In this document: in pieces, positions 53,441-63,030 of the stretch
Layout: each line of letters begins with the position of its first letter
Position numbering within the stretch: position 1 is the first letter of the stretch
Assembly (NCBI RefSeq): GCF_000169335.1
Contig: NZ_AAXW01000004.1
Location: 155,327-219,326 of the forward strand
Reading direction: 5' to 3'
Length of the DNA stretch: 64,000 nucleotides
Source of the DNA: Crocosphaera chwakensis CCY0110
GTDB lineage: Bacteria; Cyanobacteriota; Cyanobacteriia; Cyanobacteriales; Microcystaceae
Notes under the pieces: model-generated
The model's input: only the letters and a program-made list of their open reading frames with translations
Database searches by the model: none
What the model was told of the DNA's origin: nothing
Position numbers and translations under genes: made by a program

Positions 53441-55816
53441 ATGACCCAATTGAATCATAATCCCAACTTGTTGCGATCGCCTAAAGCTGTTTTGTCTACA
53501 AGCCGCGAGGAGTTTCATCTAAACCCCTTAGAACTAATTGTACAAGAAAGAAACACAGAACAAGAGATATCAGAAGGTTTCCCTCAAGATATCTTATCAG
53601 ACAAAAGCTGGAAAAAAGGTGAGCTTCCTGCCGATTTAGAAGGTCATGTGTTTATCGTAGGGGCAGTCGGTTATTCTGGCTCTCCGAAACATTCAAATTC
53701 TGACTATGTGGTGGAACCAGCCAAAGAGGGTTGGAATGCAATCATCAATGGTGAGGGCATGATTTATAGGTTAGATTTTCATGAAAAAGGGAAAGCATAT
53801 CTAGCCAGTAGGATTGTTAAAACACCTGATTATTATGCTGATGTAGCATTAGAGAAAGATGGTGAAGATAATTGGTATAAACAAAACTTTCCAAAAGAAT
53901 ATGATTTATTAAGATTTGAGAATTTTTTTATTAGTCGTTTATCCTTAAAAATGGGTGCGCGTAATTTACTCAATACAGCATTTTTACCCATGAAATTTTC
54001 TAATGGTGATGAGCGATTATTAGTGACGTGGGATAATGGTCGTCCGTATGAAATAGATCCTCCGACCCTTAGCTTAGTGGGGCCGATTGGGTGGAATCAT
54101 CAGTGGACTCCTTTAACCAATGTTGCTCAAGATATATTAAAACACATTTTTCCAATTGTTTTATCTTCAGCCCATCCAGCATTTGATACCCATACAGATG
54201 AGATGTTTATTGTCCATGCAAAAAAGAACCTAGGATTGTTATTACAACTAGAAAAAATCTTTGCATTTTCTGTTAGAGAATTAATTGAAAAAATTATCGA
54301 TAATCCCAAACAAAGAAGGTTTTTAGGAAAAATATTAAGAGTAGGTCTTTTACCAATTAAAGCTACAGAAGAAGTTATAGAAGGACTATTCAAAGTATTA
54401 GGAATGGATTATAAAAATGCCTTGTATCTTAATCGCTGGAAAGGACAAGGAACAGATATAGAACAGTGGCAAGTAGTCGATTCAAATAATCATCCGATTA
54501 CAATACAACAAAGTTTACATCAAATGGGGGTATCAAAAGACTATATTATCGTATCGGATTCAGCTTTTAAATTGGCCTTAGAGGATTTATTAGCTGGGTT
54601 TGATACAAAAAATGATGCCTTTATAAATTGGTTGCCAGAGACTTTAGGTCGTTTTTTAAGAACTCATCAACAATATTTTAGTTATCCTCAATTAGATTAT
54701 ACAGAAATTTATATAATTCCCAGAGTTCAACTAGAACAAGATAAGAATACAGTCCAAGCAATGCGGTTGAAAATCTTTCCTGAGACAGCACACTTTCTTG
54801 TTGAGTATGAGAATCCAAATGATAGGATAACACTTCATATTGCTCATACCGCATCATCAGATCCAGCCGAATTTTTAAAAGAAGATGACATCTCCATTTA
54901 TGATAATGATGACTCACAAATCACAAATGAATTGAGAGCAAGGAAAGGGATGTTTGTTAGCCCAATGGACGTTAATCGTTTAAGTGTTTATCCCATTAAT
55001 GTGGCAAAACTGAGGGATCAACAACAATTATTGATGAACTTAGAAAATGGATTATTGAAGTTCAGGGATCTTGTAAGAGATTGGTTAGGTTTAGTTGAGG
55101 AACAGCCAATATTTCTTTCCACAGCAGAAAGCTATAAATATCTTTGGTCAATTTCCATGTATGCTTGGCGAGAATTTCAACCTAATCAATTCACTGATAT
55201 TTATTGGAATTGTTGGGGAGCATGGCAAGAACTTTTAAGCGACTTCATCTTTGAGATGTATGATAATGATGAACAGAAAAGACTGATGCCAGTTGCAGAA
55301 TTTAAAGAGCAAATTAAAAAAGGACACCCTGCAAATTTAATTCGAGGACATATTACAAGAGTTCAACAATCCATTGCCACTCAATTAACCATAGAAGATC
55401 ATTATAATTTTCCTCCTGGTTCTTTTGGTAATTCACCTCAATTTGTCCCCCGTGCAGGAACTAATGATCCCAAAGATGGATACATCATTTGTATTGTTCT
55501 TCACTCAGATAATCTATTAGAGAATAAAAGTGAAATATGGATTTTTGATGCCCAAAACCTCAACAGTGGTCCTCGTTATAAACTTAGTCACCCTAAACTA
55601 AATATTGGCGTTACAATCCACACAACTTGGTTAAGTAAATTAGAATCCGCTCCACTCAGAGAAGATTATAGTGTAAGAAAAGATTACGAGAAATCTGTTG
55701 AGGAATCAGATTCCTTAGCCGTCAAAATTTTATTTGAAAACGATGTCTACCCACACTTTGAAAAGCAAATCAATCAAGAACATGAATATTATGAATCCCA
55801 TTACAGTCGTATCTAA
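53441..55816 (+). CDS. Large carotenoid-oxygenase-like protein
   Basis: 791 residues from ATG 53441 (AAAGGAAGAG upstream; GTG 53414 is a less likely start). GELPADLEGHVFIVGAVGYS and GEGMIYRLDF correspond to the start of the RPE65/CCD propeller. SSAHPAFDTHTDEMF, IIVSDSAFKLAL, ITLHIAHTASSD and GVTIHTTWL would provide the four histidine neighbourhoods. It is much longer than usual (about 480 aa) because of inserts. No signal peptide. It overlaps the next small gene and is placed between TpsB and TpsA genes, an unusual context. Substrate may not be a carotenoid. Confidence 0.7.
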   Translation: MTQLNHNPNLLRSPKAVLSTSREEFHLNPLELIVQERNTEQEISEGFPQDILSDKSWKKGELPADLEGHVFIVGAVGYSGSPKHSNSDYVVEPAKEGWNAIINGEGMIYRLDFHEKGKAYLASRIVKTPDYYADVALEKDGEDNWYKQNFPKEYDLLRFENFFISRLSLKMGARNLLNTAFLPMKFSNGDERLLVTWDNGRPYEIDPPTLSLVGPIGWNHQWTPLTNVAQDILKHIFPIVLSSAHPAFDTHTDEMFIVHAKKNLGLLLQLEKIFAFSVRELIEKIIDNPKQRRFLGKILRVGLLPIKATEEVIEGLFKVLGMDYKNALYLNRWKGQGTDIEQWQVVDSNNHPITIQQSLHQMGVSKDYIIVSDSAFKLALEDLLAGFDTKNDAFINWLPETLGRFLRTHQQYFSYPQLDYTEIYIIPRVQLEQDKNTVQAMRLKIFPETAHFLVEYENPNDRITLHIAHTASSDPAEFLKEDDISIYDNDDSQITNELRARKGMFVSPMDVNRLSVYPINVAKLRDQQQLLMNLENGLLKFRDLVRDWLGLVEEQPIFLSTAESYKYLWSISMYAWREFQPNQFTDIYWNCWGAWQELLSDFIFEMYDNDEQKRLMPVAEFKEQIKKGHPANLIRGHITRVQQSIATQLTIEDHYNFPPGSFGNSPQFVPRAGTNDPKDGYIICIVLHSDNLLENKSEIWIFDAQNLNSGPRYKLSHPKLNIGVTIHTTWLSKLESAPLREDYSVRKDYEKSVEESDSLAVKILFENDVYPHFEKQINQEHEYYESHYSRI

Positions 55817-56198
55817 ATGGCCACTTAAAAATGGCTGTCCCCCAGAACTAATTAAAGCCTTAGAAAAACTAACGGAGATGACTAGATCTCAACCCGGAGT
55901 ATTGATATATTTAGTTAATCTACAAGCTCCTTTTCCTGTCGATAGCAATGGTAGTCCTATCTGTCCTTATCCAAACCCAATACCACTGAATGAGCAAAAA
56001 GAAATCGTATTTATAGAGAGTTACTCAAGTGTGCAAGCATTTAGTGATCATTTCAAAAGTCCAGCAGTTACCGACTTTTTGCGAGAAAATATCAAGTATT
56101 TTAGGGAAGACCCCAATAATCCTGGATTCCCAGATACTGCTGAAACAACTGAGTTTCTAGACAGGCGTTTCTCTATATATTCTGAAACAAAAGCTTGA
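55782..56198 (+). CDS. Small dimeric alpha-beta barrel (ABM-like) protein
   Basis: 138 residues from ATG 55782 (ATG 55791 also possible). The start is inside the end of the oxygenase-like gene, in another frame, so the two are coupled. ITVVSKWPLKNGCPPELIKA, EMTRSQPGVLIYLVNLQAPF and EIVFIESYSSVQAFSDHFKS follow the strand-helix-strand pattern of antibiotic-biosynthesis-monooxygenase proteins. These act as small oxygenases or isomerases. It is probably an accessory enzyme or binding partner of the upstream oxygenase; inference. Confidence 0.65.
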   Translation: MNIMNPITVVSKWPLKNGCPPELIKALEKLTEMTRSQPGVLIYLVNLQAPFPVDSNGSPICPYPNPIPLNEQKEIVFIESYSSVQAFSDHFKSPAVTDFLRENIKYFREDPNNPGFPDTAETTEFLDRRFSIYSETKA

Positions 56199-56213
56199 TT
56201 AGTTGCTTGCCAA

Positions 56214-58898
56214 ATGAAATCAGTTCTTCTGCGATTTATTTTAACTTTATTTCTTTCTCTGGTGACGAGTTGTGTTGTTACAGCTCAAATTGTTCATGAC
56301 AAAACTCTTCCGAGAAACTCTGTAGTAGATATAGAAGGAAAAACTAAGCGTATTACTGGAGGAACAATTGCTCAAACTAATCTATTTCATAGTTTTAGTG
56401 AGTTTTCTGTTTCCACGGGGAACACAGCCTTCTTCGACAATATTTTAACAATTAACAACATCATTATACGGGTTACGGGAGGCCAAATTTCTAGTATTAA
56501 TGGACTCATCAAAGCTAATGGTAACGCTAATCTCTTTTTGTTAAATCCTAATGGAATTATTTTTGGAGCTAATGCCAAGCTTGATCTAGGTGGTTCTTTT
56601 GTAGCCACTACTGCTGAAAGCTACTTATTTGAAAATGGTAGCTTTTTCAGTGCGACAGATCCTCAAGCTACTGCTCTATTAACAGTTAGTATCCCTGTGG
56701 GTTTACGATTTGGTGAGACTCCTGGGACGATTATAAATCGCTCTCAAGCTACCCAGCGTAAAGAAGATGGTGTGGAAACTATAGTGGGTTTGCAAGTGCA
56801 ACCGGGAAGAACCTTGGCTTTAATCGGAGGAGAAGTCAGATTAGAAGGTGGTCAGCTTTCATCGGCAGCAGGCACAATTGATCTGTCACAGGTTGGGGCA
56901 ACCTTAGTTGGTCGTGATGGGTTAAAACAGAATGTCCAGACTGTCGGTGGCAGGATTGAGTTAGGAGCAGTAGGACCTCATAATCAAGTCAAAATCTTTC
57001 AATCCCCTGAAAATACGCAAATCTTGAATTTAAGCTATGAGGGAGTGGATAACTTCCAAGATATTCAACTATCTCAGTTAGCTATAGTTGATGCAAGTGG
57101 CGACGGTGGTGGAGCAATTCAAGTCCAGGGAAGGCGTGTCATAATGAATGAAGGCTCTCTAATCCGATCAAATACCTTGGGAGCAAACCTTGGCAGACCT
57201 ATAATTATTCGAGCAACTGAATCCTTAGAAGTATTGGGGAATACTCTAACTGATGACCTAAGTGATCCTCGTTTTGCCGCAGCAGGGCTGATTGTTCCTC
57301 GGCTAACTAGCATTTCCACCTCCTCATTCTCATCGGGTCAAGCAGGTGACATAATTATTCAAACAGGAAAGGCACTTATTAATCTTGGAGCTGAGATATC
57401 TGCCTTTAGCTTTGGTTCAGGGATTGGAGGAAATGTATTAATTAGAGCCTCAGAATCAGTAGAAATTTTTGGTCAAGCGATTCCCGTTGATTTTGAACCG
57501 AAATTTTTCTTGTCTTTTGGTTTCGATGTTCCTGGATTTGATGATGCCTCTTTTAGATCAATAGCAATCGGCAGTAGAATATCAGCTTCTAGTGTGGGTG
57601 AAGGGAATGCGGGAAGTGTGAGAATTGAAACTAGAAAATTGAGTGTTCTTAATGGTGCCGAAGTGACTACGGATTCACTCTTTATTGGAAATGGGGGATC
57701 AATAACTGTGACTGCATCAGAATCGATAGAAGTCTCTGGAACCTCAAAATTCGATATACCACCTAATTTAAGCATATCTCCGAGCTTGATTTCCGCAGCG
57801 GCTACAGGCACTGGAGATGCTAAGGATGTTACTTTAAATACAAAAAAGTTAATTGTTCGGGATGGGGGCATCATTCAAGCGGCAACATTCAGTACAGGGG
57901 ATGGAGGCAATATCTTCATTAATGCCTCTGAGTCAGTCGAAGTAAGTGGAGCTAGATTTTTGCGAAGTAATAGCCCCCTATCTAGCTCATTACGTGCGAG
58001 TAGTTTTGGGTCTGGAAATGCTGGGAACTTAATTATTACTACCAATCAACTCGTTGTTCGGGAGGGCGCAAACATCTCAGTTGAGGCTGTTGAGCAAGGT
58101 ATAGAACAGGCAGGTAATCTCACTATTAATGCTAATTCCCTTTATTTGAATCAAGGCACTATTAGTGCCGAAACGGCAACAAGTCAAACAAAAGAAAGCG
58201 CAAATATTATACTTAACATTTCAGACCTATTGATCATGGAAAATGAAAGTTTGATCTCTGCCACAGCCAATGGTTCAGCTGATGGCGGTAATATTGATAT
58301 TGATACCTCATTTCTCCTCGTCTTTCCTCCCATCGGAGCAAATGGTAATGATATCATTGCTAAAGCTGAACAAGGTAACGGAGGTCGCATTGACATTAAC
58401 GCTCAAGGGATTTTCGGAATTGAAGAAAATCTGGCTACCCCAGGCAACCGTAGCAATGACCTGGATGCCAGTTCAGAAGCAGGAGCAAGTGGAGAAATTT
58501 TACTCAACCGAGAACTTGACCCAAACCGAGGTTTAGTGAGACTCCCAGAAAACGTTATAGACCCTAACACCCTCATTGCTCAAAATGTCTGTAAACAGGG
58601 TTCAGAAAGTGAATTTGTCGTGACTGGACGGGGTGGTTTACCCCCTAGCCCTACTTCAGAACTCAACAGTGAAGCTACCCAAATAGAATTAGTACAACCG
58701 GCTCCCATAAGCACAATGATGCCAGACAATGGGGAAATACCACAGGATAACGAGGCTTCGACTTCAGAACAAAAGTCGATTATTCCGGCGCAAGGATGGG
58801 TATTCAATGAGAAAGGAGAAATTGTTCTTGTTTCTTATAATCCTAGTGGTAGTGAGTTACAACGCTTGCCAGAAAATGACGAAAAATGTTCAAGTTGA
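56214..58898 (+). CDS. TPS-domain exoprotein (filamentous-haemagglutinin type, TpsA)
   Basis: 894 residues. Signal peptide (1-24, ending VTAQ). The TPS domain (about 25-260) has the usual NLFHSFSEFSV, NIIIRVTGGQISSINGLI and NANLFLLNPNGIIFGANAKL. Beta-helix repeats follow (GNGGSITVTASESIEVSG-type units recur several times). The C-terminus has NVCKQGSESEFVVTGRGGLP, a cyanobacterial TpsA ending with a cysteine. It is secreted through the TpsB partner and stays at or leaves the cell surface; role may be adhesion or enzyme display. Confidence 0.93.
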   Translation: MKSVLLRFILTLFLSLVTSCVVTAQIVHDKTLPRNSVVDIEGKTKRITGGTIAQTNLFHSFSEFSVSTGNTAFFDNILTINNIIIRVTGGQISSINGLIKANGNANLFLLNPNGIIFGANAKLDLGGSFVATTAESYLFENGSFFSATDPQATALLTVSIPVGLRFGETPGTIINRSQATQRKEDGVETIVGLQVQPGRTLALIGGEVRLEGGQLSSAAGTIDLSQVGATLVGRDGLKQNVQTVGGRIELGAVGPHNQVKIFQSPENTQILNLSYEGVDNFQDIQLSQLAIVDASGDGGGAIQVQGRRVIMNEGSLIRSNTLGANLGRPIIIRATESLEVLGNTLTDDLSDPRFAAAGLIVPRLTSISTSSFSSGQAGDIIIQTGKALINLGAEISAFSFGSGIGGNVLIRASESVEIFGQAIPVDFEPKFFLSFGFDVPGFDDASFRSIAIGSRISASSVGEGNAGSVRIETRKLSVLNGAEVTTDSLFIGNGGSITVTASESIEVSGTSKFDIPPNLSISPSLISAAATGTGDAKDVTLNTKKLIVRDGGIIQAATFSTGDGGNIFINASESVEVSGARFLRSNSPLSSSLRASSFGSGNAGNLIITTNQLVVREGANISVEAVEQGIEQAGNLTINANSLYLNQGTISAETATSQTKESANIILNISDLLIMENESLISATANGSADGGNIDIDTSFLLVFPPIGANGNDIIAKAEQGNGGRIDINAQGIFGIEENLATPGNRSNDLDASSEAGASGEILLNRELDPNRGLVRLPENVIDPNTLIAQNVCKQGSESEFVVTGRGGLPPSPTSELNSEATQIELVQPAPISTMMPDNGEIPQDNEASTSEQKSIIPAQGWVFNEKGEIVLVSYNPSGSELQRLPENDEKCSS

Positions 58899-58947
58899 TT
58901 ATAATTATTGATTGATTCTCAAGCAAAAATTATTTAGAAAGAGTTCG

Positions 58948-61821
58948 ATGAAAATATTCCGTAGGCAATCAGTTATTCTCTTATTGCTACTGTTTTTTAT
59001 TTCAATTACAATTCCCTTATTGATTGCTCAAGTTTCTTTATCCACTCCTATTATTAAAAATCAAAATAATCCTTTATCTTTAATACAAGAAGCTCAACAA
59101 TATTATCAAGATAAAAAGTTTGAAGAAGCAGCAATTATTTGGAAACAAACGGTTGATATCTTTAAAAATCAAGGAGATAAACTTAATCAGTATATGGCTT
59201 TAAGTAATCTTTCTCTGACTTATCAGCAATTAGGTCTATGGACTGAAGGAAAACAAACCATAGAGCAAAGTGTCTCTTTATTAGAATCTCTTGAAAAGAG
59301 TCCCACACAACAGCGTATATTAGCAGCTAGCTTAGAAATAAAAGGAAAATTACAATTAGCATTAGGAGAATCAGCTAAGGCTCTCAATACTTGGCAATTA
59401 GCTACAAAAATTTATAAGAATATTGGCAATGATAATCGTTTAATTCAAAGCCAGATTAACCAAGCTCAAGCGATGCAAAATTTAGGATTTTATCCGAGAG
59501 CTTGTCAAACATTGATAGATGCTTTAAGTTTAGAAAGTTTAGATGGAAAAGATTGTAAATTATCAGAAAAAGCTTTAGATAATCTAACCAGTAATTTATC
59601 TATTTCCCAACAAATCATAGGCTTACAAAGCTTGGGTAATGTTTTGAGAGTCATAGGAAAGATCCAGCAATCGAAACTGGTTTTATTGAAAAGTTGGCAA
59701 CTCGCAAAAAGTAAAAATGACCCTGAAACTTTAGCGACAATCTCTCTCAATTTAGGAAATACCAGCAGAGTGTTAGGTAATCAAATAATGATGAGAGAGA
59801 AACAACAGTTGCTAACAAATTTAACAGAACCAATCACTTGTCTTTCTAACAAAAATTATCAAACAAGTAGAGAATTTTATCAACAGGCGATCGCTTGTTA
59901 TGATCAAGCGACATCAGGAACTTTATCAATCACTACAATACAAGCTGAACTGAATTTATTAAGTCTTTTCATACAAACACAACAATGGAATCAAGTCCCG
60001 AACCTTATAAAAAAACTACAAACTCAACTAATAGATAATTTTGAAAATCATAGAAGTTTATTATACCCAAGTTCAAAATTGGTATCCGCTCAATTAAAAT
60101 TAGCACAACACTTGATGTGTTTACAAGCTATTTTAAATCCTCAGAACCCTCAACTGGTTACTCCCATTTTACAGTCTTATCCTAACATTAAAAACATTAA
60201 TCTGAAGTTAGAAAAAATAGGTAATAAAGAACAAGTTACAATTACCAATCCGATAGAAACCATTGAACAATTACCACTTCCTTCTTGGTTAGATATTAAG
60301 CACATTGTAGAAACAGCACTTAAGCAAGCTCAAAACATAGGAGATAAACAAGGTGAAGCCAACGCTTTGGGTTATTTAGGAGCTACCTATCAAGCATTAG
60401 GACACCTCTCTGTTGGTCAACAGTTAACCGAATCTGCTTTACAAAAACTTTCAGCTAGAAATAATCCAGAAATCGCCTACTTTTGGCAATGGCAACTGGG
60501 AAGATTGTATGAACTTGAAGGAAAAAATAACAAAAGTATCGCCTCTTATACCGTAGCAGTGAATATTCTAGACGCTTTGCGACAGGATTTAGTGGTTACT
60601 AATGCAGACATTCAATTTAACTTCCGAGATAGTGTAGAACCAGTTTATCGGGAACTGGTAGCTCAACTCTTAACACCCTCGAATACAGGAAAAATTAGTC
60701 AAAGTAACCTAAAAAAAGCCCGTGAACTTATAGAATCTCTACAATTAGCCGAACTCAATAACTTCTTTCGAGAAGCCTGTATTGATGCCGAACCCCAACA
60801 AATTGACCAACTAGACCCCCAAGCTGCTGTCATCTACTCTATTATGCTACCAAAACGGTTAGCCCTGATTTTATCCCTGCCTGGGAAGCCCTTAAGTTAC
60901 CATGAAACAATCTTTAACAAAGCGACCTCTGATGATGTTGAAGCTGTGTTTGAAGACTTTTTTGCTAACTTAAATCCCTATATTTTTAGCTCAGATCCCT
61001 TACGTCCCCATCAGCAATTGTATGATTGGTTAATTCGTCCTTTGGAAACCGAATTAACAGAAAACAAAACTCAAACATTAGTATTTGTCCATGATGGAAT
61101 ATTGCGGGGTGTTCCTATGGCTGCATTACACGATGGTCAACAATTTTTAATAGAAAAGTATAATATGGCTTTAACGCCTGGATTACAATTGTTAAGTTCT
61201 CAATCTCTTTCTTCAGACAATTTGAGAACCCTTGCCGGTGGCTTAGTAGAGGCTCGTCAAGGTTTTTCCCCATTACCTGGGGTAGCAGATGAACTCAAGA
61301 AGATTTCTGAGATAGTCTCAGCAGAAGTATTGTTAGATCAGCAGTTTACCAGCGATCGCCTACAAAAAGCACTTGAGTCAAGTTCCTTTCCCATTATTCA
61401 CCTAGCCACTCACGGGCAGTTTTCCTCCCAAGTAGAAGAGACTTTTTTATTAACTTGGGATAAACAAATCAATGTTAAAGATTTAGACCAATTCTTACAA
61501 GAAAGACAAGGCCAACAACAAAGTCCTCTTGAACTGTTAATTTTAAGTGCTTGTCAAACAGCCACAGGAGATAAACGTGCGGTTTTAGGATTAGCAGGGG
61601 TAGCTGTGCGCTCAGGGGCAAGAAGTACCATCGCTAGTCTTTGGAATGTGGATGATCAATCAACCTCTGAGTTAATATCTCAATTTTATAAAATTTTAAG
61701 TCAATCTGGCGTTACTAAAGCTGAGGCACTGCGTCAAGCACAACTGTCCTTATTGCACTCTTCTGAATATCAACATCCTTTCTATTGGGCCCCTTTTGTT
61801 TTGGTGGGAAATTGGTTTTAA
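58948..61821 (+). CDS. TPR-CHAT protein (caspase-like protease fold)
   Basis: 957 residues from ATG 58948; a TTG at 58912 is less likely. An N-terminal hydrophobic segment (about 9-28) ending in LLIAQ is a signal peptide or anchor. Many TPR-like repeats follow (about 45-600). The C-terminal CHAT domain (about 650-955) has the catalytic pair His in HLATHGQF and Cys in LILSACQTATGDK, then GVAVRSGARSTIASLWNVDD and HPFYWAPFVLVGNW. CHAT proteins are caspase-like proteases; cyanobacterial ones often sit beside TPS genes. It would act in the periplasm, perhaps processing the exoprotein. Confidence 0.92.
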   Translation: MKIFRRQSVILLLLLFFISITIPLLIAQVSLSTPIIKNQNNPLSLIQEAQQYYQDKKFEEAAIIWKQTVDIFKNQGDKLNQYMALSNLSLTYQQLGLWTEGKQTIEQSVSLLESLEKSPTQQRILAASLEIKGKLQLALGESAKALNTWQLATKIYKNIGNDNRLIQSQINQAQAMQNLGFYPRACQTLIDALSLESLDGKDCKLSEKALDNLTSNLSISQQIIGLQSLGNVLRVIGKIQQSKLVLLKSWQLAKSKNDPETLATISLNLGNTSRVLGNQIMMREKQQLLTNLTEPITCLSNKNYQTSREFYQQAIACYDQATSGTLSITTIQAELNLLSLFIQTQQWNQVPNLIKKLQTQLIDNFENHRSLLYPSSKLVSAQLKLAQHLMCLQAILNPQNPQLVTPILQSYPNIKNINLKLEKIGNKEQVTITNPIETIEQLPLPSWLDIKHIVETALKQAQNIGDKQGEANALGYLGATYQALGHLSVGQQLTESALQKLSARNNPEIAYFWQWQLGRLYELEGKNNKSIASYTVAVNILDALRQDLVVTNADIQFNFRDSVEPVYRELVAQLLTPSNTGKISQSNLKKARELIESLQLAELNNFFREACIDAEPQQIDQLDPQAAVIYSIMLPKRLALILSLPGKPLSYHETIFNKATSDDVEAVFEDFFANLNPYIFSSDPLRPHQQLYDWLIRPLETELTENKTQTLVFVHDGILRGVPMAALHDGQQFLIEKYNMALTPGLQLLSSQSLSSDNLRTLAGGLVEARQGFSPLPGVADELKKISEIVSAEVLLDQQFTSDRLQKALESSSFPIIHLATHGQFSSQVEETFLLTWDKQINVKDLDQFLQERQGQQQSPLELLILSACQTATGDKRAVLGLAGVAVRSGARSTIASLWNVDDQSTSELISQFYKILSQSGVTKAEALRQAQLSLLHSSEYQHPFYWAPFVLVGNWF

Positions 61822-61906
61822 CGCCTTTCGGGCGAGGCAATATTAAAACAGAAGCTGACATATAATTAAGTTAGATGCTATAAAGTCGTGATAAATACTA
61901 TGTATT

Positions 61907-62662
61907 ATGCTAAATCAACAATATTTACTAAACTTAACCACGATAAGTTTATTGCTTCTACCCATTACACCCGTCATTGCCCAACCCGCCAGTAACCCTT
62001 CTGGCACCGAATCAGAAGGATTATCTACTGGTGTACTATTTAAACCCCCCCCGGAAGAAAAAAAACCAGAACACACAAGGGGTGCAGGTTCTCGTAATCA
62101 GGGACAATGTTCTCAAGAGCTATTCTCAGCTAATGAGTCTAACGCTCCATTAACTCAAACGTCTCTAATACCTCTTGTTCCTTCATCTAATTGGGGTTTA
62201 ACCACAGCACAACGTCCCACATTTTGGATTAATTTACCAGAAACTTCTGCCCAGCAAATAGTCTTGAGTGTTAGAGAAGAAGGCCGAATTTTTCACTCCC
62301 AAACTTTTATTTCTATTACAGGGAAGTCAGGTTTGATTAGTGTTCAACCTTCTCAAGATTCCCCACCTTTAGAACTTGACAAAAGCTATCAGTGGGCAGT
62401 TGTATTAATCTGTGGTGATCAGCCAACTCCCAATGATCCCGCGATCGCTTCTTGGATCAAACGAGTTACCATTACAGAACCTAATGACTTAGGAACCCCT
62501 TTGCAACAAGTCGCTTGGTATGGAGAAAAAGGAATTTGGTATGATGCTGTAACAACTTTAATAGAAGTGAGGCAATCGCAACCTAATAATCAAAATATAA
62601 GAGATATTTGGACTAAATTTTTGAAGTCAGGAGAAATTAATTCAGGACTTGAAAGATACTAG
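61907..62662 (+). CDS. DUF928 family secreted protein
   Basis: 251 residues. Signal peptide (1-25, ending VIAQ), a Pro/Ser-rich segment with RGAGSRNQGQC, then SLIPLVPSSNWGLTTAQRPT and FWINLPETSAQQIVLSVRE. The second half has YQWAVVLICGDQPTPNDPAI and VAWYGEKGIWYDAVTTLIE. These are the conserved features of DUF928, a domain almost limited to cyanobacteria and found next to CHAT, CHASE2 and TPS genes. Function unknown. Begins 85 bases after the CHAT gene. Confidence 0.9.
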   Translation: MLNQQYLLNLTTISLLLLPITPVIAQPASNPSGTESEGLSTGVLFKPPPEEKKPEHTRGAGSRNQGQCSQELFSANESNAPLTQTSLIPLVPSSNWGLTTAQRPTFWINLPETSAQQIVLSVREEGRIFHSQTFISITGKSGLISVQPSQDSPPLELDKSYQWAVVLICGDQPTPNDPAIASWIKRVTITEPNDLGTPLQQVAWYGEKGIWYDAVTTLIEVRQSQPNNQNIRDIWTKFLKSGEINSGLERY

Positions 62663-62668
62663 ATCGGA

Positions 62669-62977
62669 TTAATGGAAAATATTAGGAATTAATCGAGCTA
62701 TCAAAGTCAAGAAAGCGGTAATAAAAGCGGTGATAACAGCAACAAAAATGGGAATAATAAAAGACTTAACCCCTTTTAGGTCGGATACTTCTGTTACTAA
62801 AGTATTTTGGACATTTTTGATGTCTCTAACGTCTTCTTTGAGGTTTTTAACCTCTGTTTCAACGGCTGTTAATTTAACCTCTATTACTCCTATCTTTTCT
62901 GACTGCTTATCTAGCTTATCCTCAATGCGCTTGAGGATCTCTGCCGTAGAATAAGTAACAGTGGATGGGTCATTCAT
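62669..62977 (-). CDS. Small coiled-coil protein with C-terminal membrane helix
   Basis: 102 residues. Residues 10-68 are a long heptad coiled coil (ILKRIEDKLDKQSEKIGVIE then VKLTAVETEVKNLKEDVRDI). Residues about 72-95 are a membrane helix (FIIPIFVAVITAFITAFLTL). Small cyanobacterial proteins of this design are common, often of unknown role. It ends seven bases from the DUF928 gene, which it meets head to head at the 3' ends. AGGAGT on the reverse strand is the ribosome binding site. Confidence 0.7.
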   Translation of the reverse strand: MNDPSTVTYSTAEILKRIEDKLDKQSEKIGVIEVKLTAVETEVKNLKEDVRDIKNVQNTLVTEVSDLKGVKSFIIPIFVAVITAFITAFLTLIARLIPNIFH

Positions 62978-63030
62978 GATTTAGACTCCTAAGTAAGATG
63001 GTTTTCATTAGTTAGATTAGGTTTTCTCAA

